Assembly: GCA_039881045.1 (NCBI GenBank)
Contig: JAYWVB010000005.1
Coordinates: forward strand, 434,001-498,000
Direction: 5' to 3'
Length of the DNA stretch: 64,000 nucleotides
DNA from: Chaetomium olivaceum
Taxonomy: Eukaryota; Ascomycota; Sordariomycetes; Sordariales; Chaetomiaceae
The notes under the pieces were generated by a model. That model searched no databases. It saw only the letters and a list, made by a program, of their open reading frames with translations, and was not told the DNA's origin. The position numbers and the translations under genes are program-made. This document shows, piece after piece, positions 58,025 to 64,000 of the stretch (positions are counted from its first letter, which is position 1; the number at the start of each line of letters is the position of its first letter).

Positions 58025-61000
58025 ATGCCACGGAAGACACCAGCGCTGGACCTGGACTTCAACATTTTTGTCGACCCTTCTTGTCTCAGCGCACCTATGG
58101 ACGACGAAACTCTCGCCACCATGCCGCCCTCGTCTGAAGAAGTGCAGGAGCCAGTCGTTATTCCCGAGACACCAGACGAACCGGTGGTGGAGGATACCGA
58201 GCAGATAGCCGAAAACTCCACAACTGCCGGAGAGGCACAGGAACCAGAAGCGGAAGTTACACCCACAGATGAAACTTCAACCGACGGACAACATGAGTCT
58301 GAGATCACGGAGGAAAAAACCGCAGCCGAAGCACAAGAAGAGGCGTCAATGTCCGAGACAACGTCCGAGACAACCCCCGACGAGCTGTCATCCCACGAGG
58401 ATGAGGAGTCAGCACAAACGATCCCCATAGAGGTGGAAGCGACCGCCGAGCACAACACCAACGAGTTCACGCCCGAAATGGAGCAATTCGACGAACCCGA
58501 GCCCGAGACAGAGGCAGCGACAGAGACCGCGTTCGAAACCGAAACAGTCGAAGAACCCACAGAAGAACCTCTATCAGAAGAGTGCGTCGCGGAGCCAGAG
58601 ACAGAGGTTGCCGACGCGGAGCCGATCGAAGAGCTTGTGGATGATGAACTACCCCAAGCGGACGAGCAGGTGCCCCAACAAGAGGATGTGCCAGAACCGC
58701 GTGACGAAGAAGACGCCGTTGCCACGGACGAATCGGCCGAGGAGATTGCCGTCGATAACTTGGAGGACACCAACAACACTTCTTCCCAGGAGATTGACGG
58801 CCCTTCAGAGGGGGCACATGAGGAACATACTCTTGGGGAGGACGTCGAGGATGTCGACGCCTCAATGGTGGAGTCTGACATCGACGAGGAGGAACGTGGT
58901 CGCCAGCAGAACCTCGGCGACAGGAGAACCTCGCTCCGCACCGAAGCCCTGATCCAGGCCGCCGCCCGCGCCGTCGTCGCCAACATTGAGAAGCGCAAGA
59001 GCGGTGACCTACCGCAGGAGGAAAATGAGCTTGACCACTCAATCGTCAGCACCGACTCACACGACACATATGTGCTAGGGGATGACACACGAGGCACGGC
59101 CAACGCCGACTCACCCAGCCGACGGCAATCCTCCGAATCTGAAGCCCGTCACATACACTCCCGCTCCATCTCCAGCGATGACGCCGGCGACAGTAGCTCC
59201 CACAACGAACGCGACGATGACGTCTTCAGCGACCGCAGCGCGCGCAGCTCCCTGTATTCGCTTGACCAGCATGACAACGCGGATATTCCCAGCATAAAAA
59301 CCCCGCAAGCCAAAGAAAGCTTTTCGCGGCGCGACTCCTACGCCTCCAGCCAGGCACACGACCACTCGTCGGCGCGCACCGCATCCAACTTCTCCGCCAT
59401 CTCGGGCCTCTCCCAGTATGACGACCCCAAACTGACCTTCATGCCCACCCACCGCGAAACCCGCATGCCCTTCCGCACCCCCTCCGAGATCCGCGCCATG
59501 CAAATGACCTCCCCAACCCCGTCCGTCTTCAACGGCAGCTCCCCCTCCCGCTCATCCGCTCACAAAAACCACAACCACCACCACCACCACCAAGGCCCGC
59601 GCAGCAGCAACGGCCCGCCCTCCTCCATCTCCCGCCTCGGCAGCCCCACCGTCTCCGCCCAGTACTCCCCCAAGGGCCGCTCCACCCCGCCGCGCTTCAA
59701 GTCCGCGCGCAAGGAGGCGCCGCTCGTGCTACTGCACGTCACCCTCCTGCCCCTGCGCTGGGTCTGGGGCGACGTGCTCAACACGCTGGACTCGGTGCTG
59801 CAGCCGCCCGCCAAGACGGCCACGGCCACCACCACCACCAGCACGACTGTGGAGGAGGCGCCCGTGTCGTCGGCGGCGCCGCCGTTCCAGCCGAGCGACC
59901 CGCTCAAGACGCTGCGCGATGCGTGGCGCGAGCTGCAGGACCGCGTGGGCGATACGGTGCTGGAGCGGGGGATTTTGCTGCCCCATCCGCAGAATGATTA
60001 CGAGGTGCTGGAGGAGCGGCTGCTGGAGGCGTTGGAGCTGCCGCTGAAGCGCCGGGCGAGGATTTTGGAGTGTGGCCATTATGTGGGCCCCGCGAATGTG
60101 CCGGAGGATGGGGACAGTGATGATGAGGGGGCGGAAGGGGGTGAGGGAAAGATGCATTGGTGTGGGACGTGCTGTGGCGAGATTCGGTGCGAGGATCTTG
60201 GTGTGGGGAGGGTGTTCCGTGTTAAGGTGTATGCCAGTAACGGGTTGATGCGGGCTGGTGCGTGGGAGGCGTGCTGGAAGGAGATGGAGCGGGTGGATGT
60301 CGAGGTCGAGCCGATTGTTGATCTGGCCGTGCAGAACGAGCTGGAGAAGCTGGCCGTGCTGCAAATGGAGCTGGAGGAGCAGCGGCGCCGGGAGCTAGAC
60401 CTGGAGAGGATGCCCGAGCCCGAGCCGGAGCGCAAGTCAAACACAGACTCGCGCGCGGCAAGCCGGCAGCAGGCTGACCTCGGGGCTGAAGCCGAGATGG
60501 ACGCTCAGCGGGGTATGATGTCCTCGCCGGCGCCCTCCGCCCTGCAACTCGCCATGCGCGCCGCTACCCCCAACCCTCGGCCTCCAACACCCTCGTCCGC
60601 GCCGCCACCCCAAGCACCTACGGCGTCGATTCGTCCGAAGAGCGCCGTCTCCGCGATGAGGAGCGCATGCGCGAAATCTACGGCGACATGCCATCCACCA
60701 CACCCGCTGACCCGCCACAACAACCTGCCGACCAGCAGCAACACCAACAGCAACAACCACAACAACCGCCCCCGCAACAACAACACCCGCACTACCCACC
60801 CCCTCAACAACAGCAGCAACAGCACGCCCTCCCCCCACCACTACCCATGCTCACAGACGGCTCATCCCGCCACCAGGGCCCGTACCGTCGGCCGCCCATC
60901 GTCCTAGACGAGAACGCTGGCTTTGTCGACCTGCTCACGCAGGCGTTCAAGGTGCTGCTGCGGGACCCGAAGAATGTGGCGATTATCCTGCTGTGCGTGT

Positions 61001-61923
61001 TCCTCGTGGTGATGGTCAAGAGGCCGGGTGCGGGCTCCGGGGTTGCGGTGAATGAGGTGCAGGTTGTGCCGCCACAGGTGGTGCAGGTGCCTGCAGCAGG
61101 GCAGGGGTATAGGTACGACGGGTTTGAGGGGGTGAAGGTGGAGGGGGTTGGTCAAGTTGCGGGTATTGGTGGTGTGGGGGACAGTGAGAAGGAGAGGGGC
61201 GTGGAGACGGAGCTGGCAAGCTCCCGGTTACCGGAGGTTGCGGGGTTGGAGTCAGGTGTGGCTCCTGCAGCTGAGCCGGAGGCGAAGGAGGCTGTGGAGG
61301 AGGTCGAGGAGGTCGAGCAGCAGAAGACTGTTGTGGCGGATGTTCCGGTTGTGGTTGAGGAACCGGTTGAGCAGAAGGTGGTGGCCGAGAGTCAGGAGGA
61401 GGTTGCGGATGCCAAGGAGGTTACGGAGCCTGGTGCCCAGAAGCAAGTCCCCAGGTTCGAGCTCCCCGCCGATATGTGCCCACCACGCGGGCCAGAGCAC
61501 CCCATCACCTTGGTGGGTGAGACGCCCCCGCCGGAGGTTCCAGAGGACCTGGATGAGGCCAAGGTCGACGACAGTTCCGTAACTGGACAAGAGGAGCCCG
61601 CGGGCGAGTGCGAGGTCGATACCGATCAAGAAGTCGATGACGCGCTGCCGGCCCCGACCTCGACCTTCCTCCCGGGGCCATTCGTCACGGAGCGCACGAC
61701 GGTGCGCGTGTTCGAGACGGTCACGCAGACGGTGCGTGTCAGCGTCGTCACCCAGACCGAGACCGTCTCCACCGTCGTCACCGCCATCCCGCAGACGGTC
61801 GAGGAGACCGTGTACGAGACCGAGACGGTGCGCATTACCGTGTCGGTGCCGGTGGAGGAGCAGCAGAAGAAGGTCAAGGCGAAGCCGACGAAGGGGTGCC
61901 AAGAGAAGGCCGGCTGGTTTTAA
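58025..61923 (+). CDS. Large acidic membrane-anchored protein (frame break near 60.58 kb)
   Basis: Conserved fungal protein of unknown biochemical role. The start MPRKTPALDLDFNIFVDPS at 58025 leads to about 300 residues very rich in Glu/Thr, then Ser-rich and His-rich segments. A conserved core follows around residues 570-790: LLHVTLLPLRWVWGDVLNTL, RARILECGHYVGPAN, HWCGTCCGEIRCEDLG and FRVKVYASNGLMRAGAWEAC, with cysteine pairs suggesting a metal site, then a charged coiled coil. A Gln/Pro stretch precedes one transmembrane segment (VAIILLCVFLVVMV, about 60979-61020) and a Val/Thr-rich tail (TVRVFETVTQTVRVSVV). The frame of the core ends beyond 60590, while the continuation (STYGVDSSEERRLRDEERM) is in the next frame with no obvious GT-AG pair. 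A one-base error in the C-rich run near 60570-60590 is likely. Similar proteins have been labelled 'pathway-specific nitrogen regulator' in annotations; this is from memory and unverified. Confidence 0.72.
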
Positions 61924-62919
61924 ACGGTTGATTTGAAAGTGAAGTTATGAATGTATGGCTGGGGATGGATGATTTGTCATGATTGGATATTGGGGGGGTC
62001 TGGATATGATTTGATGGTTTTGTTGTATGGTGTGATGTGTATGGTGTATGTGAGGATATGGTTTCCTTTGTTTATTTCTCGTATATGTTTAATGTCGGCT
62101 TATGCATAGCGGTAGAAATGTCTGATGAAAATCAAATGGAAGAGTGTTGGCTTTAAGTTCTTTTCTCTTGTTTCTTCAATCTCTTGCTCGTTGTTTTGTC
62201 CAGCGTGTCTTCCCCATTAACCGTCTTTTTTCTACGTGTTCTTTCTTCCCACTCTATCTTCTTGTTCGTTTTCCTAGTTGCTTGTCTTTCTTCTTGCTCG
62301 TCGTTCTGCTCCGTTCCGTAATTGAAGCTGAATACTACGACAGCTGGAAGAATAGGGGATAATAGCAATGACGAACCCAATGAGCGCATGATTCAAGAAT
62401 TTTACCGCCTGAGCTGGGCTAGTATAAGTCATCCGAAGTCACCTACGGTTGAAACACCTGCGATTGCACAGCGTACGGAACTGTTCCGGTGGGTTTTCGT
62501 GACGCATGACGATCTACGTCAATGTGCCGTCACGACAGGCAATTCTCATGTAATAAACCCCCACACATTACTCGCGCGCGCCCTCCTCAAAGTCTAGAAG
62601 ACGTATATACAACCAACGTAGTCCCGCGCCGTCACACATCCATGAGCTCTCACTTGGGCACACACACCGCCACCAGAATTTGGTTCAGCACTCGTCGATC
62701 ACCACTCCCCCACTATATTGCTTGCGGCAAGCAAGGCACATCGAACATCCTTTTCTTACCTGAATATCCACATACCCAGTAACGTTCCGTTGACATCACC
62801 ATGCCCGTCGACGCTACCGTTCAACGGGGCCGCGCCACGAAATTTGAAACCTCTGAAGGAGCAGTACTTTTAGCAATGTACGGATTCGTATTAATGATCT
62901 CTTCCGGGGGGGGGTGGCG
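61924..62919. other. Intergenic
   Basis: A pyrimidine-rich stretch is at 62150-62320. No gene supported. Confidence 0.5.
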
Positions 62920-63183
62920 ATGGATGGTTGGCTTGTACAGCGTCCGGAAGGTCGAGTTATAAGGGAAGAAAAGTTGCTATACCTGCTCGTGGTTATACTA
63001 GTGGGGCTAGTGATGATGCTTTGGTTTTTGTGGGATGTAGCGACGTATTACTGGAGAAGGAGAGGCTTGGGTTCTCGTGAGCCATTGCTAGAGTTGGAAA
63101 AGGGGGTGGGTGATTTGGAGAGGGGCGAGAAAAGTGTGGTTGTTGGGGAAACGGATTGTGTGATGGTGGAAAAGACTGGTTAG
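62920..63183 (+). CDS. Small single-pass membrane protein, hypothetical
   Basis: An 87-residue frame starting MDGWLVQRPEGRVIREEK. One strong transmembrane helix (LLYLLVVILVGLVMMLWFLW) is followed by a basic stop-transfer (YYWRRRG) and a charged tail. The topology is convincing but there is no family match and no splice evidence. It may be a real small gene or a chance frame. Confidence 0.35.
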   Translation: MDGWLVQRPEGRVIREEKLLYLLVVILVGLVMMLWFLWDVATYYWRRRGLGSREPLLELEKGVGDLERGEKSVVVGETDCVMVEKTG

Positions 63184-63508
63184 TTCGGAGGGGATGGGGT
63201 GGTTTCGAGAGAGGAAATTGGCACAAGCAGACGCACTACTAGCTACATATGACGTTCAAGCAAATAAAATTCAGAAGGGGGCCAAGACTTGAAGCGTTCC
63301 AAAGAAGCACCAACGTGAGTGGTGGGATGAAGGTTGCCACTCGGGAGAACGCCAGTGCAGACGAAAAAGACTTGCGGCAAGCACGGGTCGACCTCGCGCG
63401 GGGATGCTTGGAGGTATTGAGGGATCCAGAGAACTGGAATCTCGGGTGACGCTGTTGGTGCCTCGTCTGCCAGGCTTGCTGAATGTCGATTGTAAGTAAT
63501 CCTACGTA
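63184..63508. other. Short intergenic
   Basis: No gene supported. Confidence 0.5.
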
Positions 63509-64000
63509 TTACTTGGTGGCCTCTGCAACAAACTTAGCTATCATTGCAGATACCCTCTGCAGCGATCCTGACTGCGCCGCGTCTTCCACCGGCCCTCGAT
63601 ACTTGTTGGCGTTGAGGAGACACCAGAAGTAAATCTCCCGCGGCGAAACACTCGGCACCTTGGCTTCAGACTTGATCGACTCGGATTCCAGGACCGCGGT
63701 GTCGATGAAGCCACTGGAAATCACGAGGCTCCGGAAAGCATCGATCGTCCAGAAAACCGTGTCGACTTGCGTTACCCGACGAAATCTGGTGTTCCTAGCA
63801 CTCAGACCTCGTGAATGCGCGAACATCGTCGATGATGACCGAGGGCAGTTCCACGCCGTTCCCTTACATTGGGCGCCTTACGGATGCGTGCAATCGAACT
63901 TTCACCGTTGCCAAGATTGCTGATAGCCTTGCCGAGCTCAAGGACGGAGCCGCAAAGATCGACTTCCGGGTTGCGGCTGTGGTGGAGTTGCAGATTGTGC
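63509..64000 (-). CDS. 3' end of a gene running off the right edge, unknown function
   Basis: The minus-strand frame ending at 63509 encodes TQVDTVFWTIDAFRSLVISS, KVPSVSPREIYFWCLLNANK and VSAMIAKFVAEATK. Upstream at the window edge a second coding-like frame reads LCGSVLELGKAISNLGNGES. Good donor candidates (GTAAGG near 63874-63880) suggest an intron between them, but no acceptor gives a matching phase, so the join is unresolved. No domain was recognised. Confidence 0.45.

Noticed and set aside
57847..59103. 418-codon minus-strand Ser-rich frame
   Set aside because: Antisense of the Glu/Thr-rich N-terminus of the acidic protein; low-complexity mirror.
1..64000. CRISPR array, bacterial operon or prophage
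   Set aside because: No regularly spaced repeats with unique spacers occur; introns and gene content are fungal nuclear.

Overview
The window is nuclear DNA of a filamentous ascomycete, most likely a sordariomycete. Protein-coding genes carry short GT-AG introns (mostly 50-150 bp) with CTAAC/CTGAC-type branch sites. The protein set is typically fungal: SDA1, cytosolic isoleucyl-tRNA synthetase, a bZIP regulator, a secreted short tyrosinase, a CBM1-bearing CE1 esterase and a DUF7580 protein. Transposons and C-to-T stop codons (CAA to TAA, CAG to TAG) suggest repeat-induced point mutation. The CE1-CBM1 esterase fits a plant-biomass lifestyle.

Layout. 1-4.3 kb: no recognisable gene. 4.3-7.5 kb: two minus-strand secreted-protein genes, a CE1-CBM1 esterase and a small secreted protein, each with a reading-frame break. 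8.4-10.7 kb: intact SDA1. 11.5-23.3 kb: a repeat-rich block. It holds a truncated tRNA gene copy, a pogo/Fot1-type element inserted at about codon 11 of a decaying host gene, an intact intron-containing tRNA-Ile(UAU), a 5'-truncated LINE with a long open reverse transcriptase frame, and a decayed locus of unknown function. 26.4-27.8 kb: bZIP gene. 29.3-31.7 kb: a multiply frameshifted conserved gene and a fragment of a secreted intradiol dioxygenase-like gene. 32.4-40.4 kb: a probable large decayed DNA transposon, flanked by inverted arrays of an 18-bp repeat and carrying divergent ORF sets; a second pogo/Fot1 element of the same length as the first (1863 bp) is nested in its left array.

41.5-46.9 kb: tyrosinase and cytosolic IleRS, the latter with an apparent 6-nt microexon inside the HIGH-motif region. 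47.4-49.0 kb: a beta-lactamase-like pseudogene. 49.7-50.7 kb: an SRR1-like protein. 51.2-57.2 kb: a head-to-head pair over a 319-bp shared promoter, a large C2H2/coiled-coil protein and a DUF7580 protein; both families recur in fungal NLR/allorecognition-type gene sets. 58.0-61.9 kb: a large acidic membrane-anchored protein. The right edge holds a small single-pass membrane ORF and the 3' part of a gene that runs off the window.

The housekeeping genes (SDA1, IleRS, bZIP) read cleanly, while many accessory genes carry single-base frame breaks. Pseudogenisation and consensus errors both remain possible for the mild cases. All family assignments come from reading motifs by eye; no database search was run.
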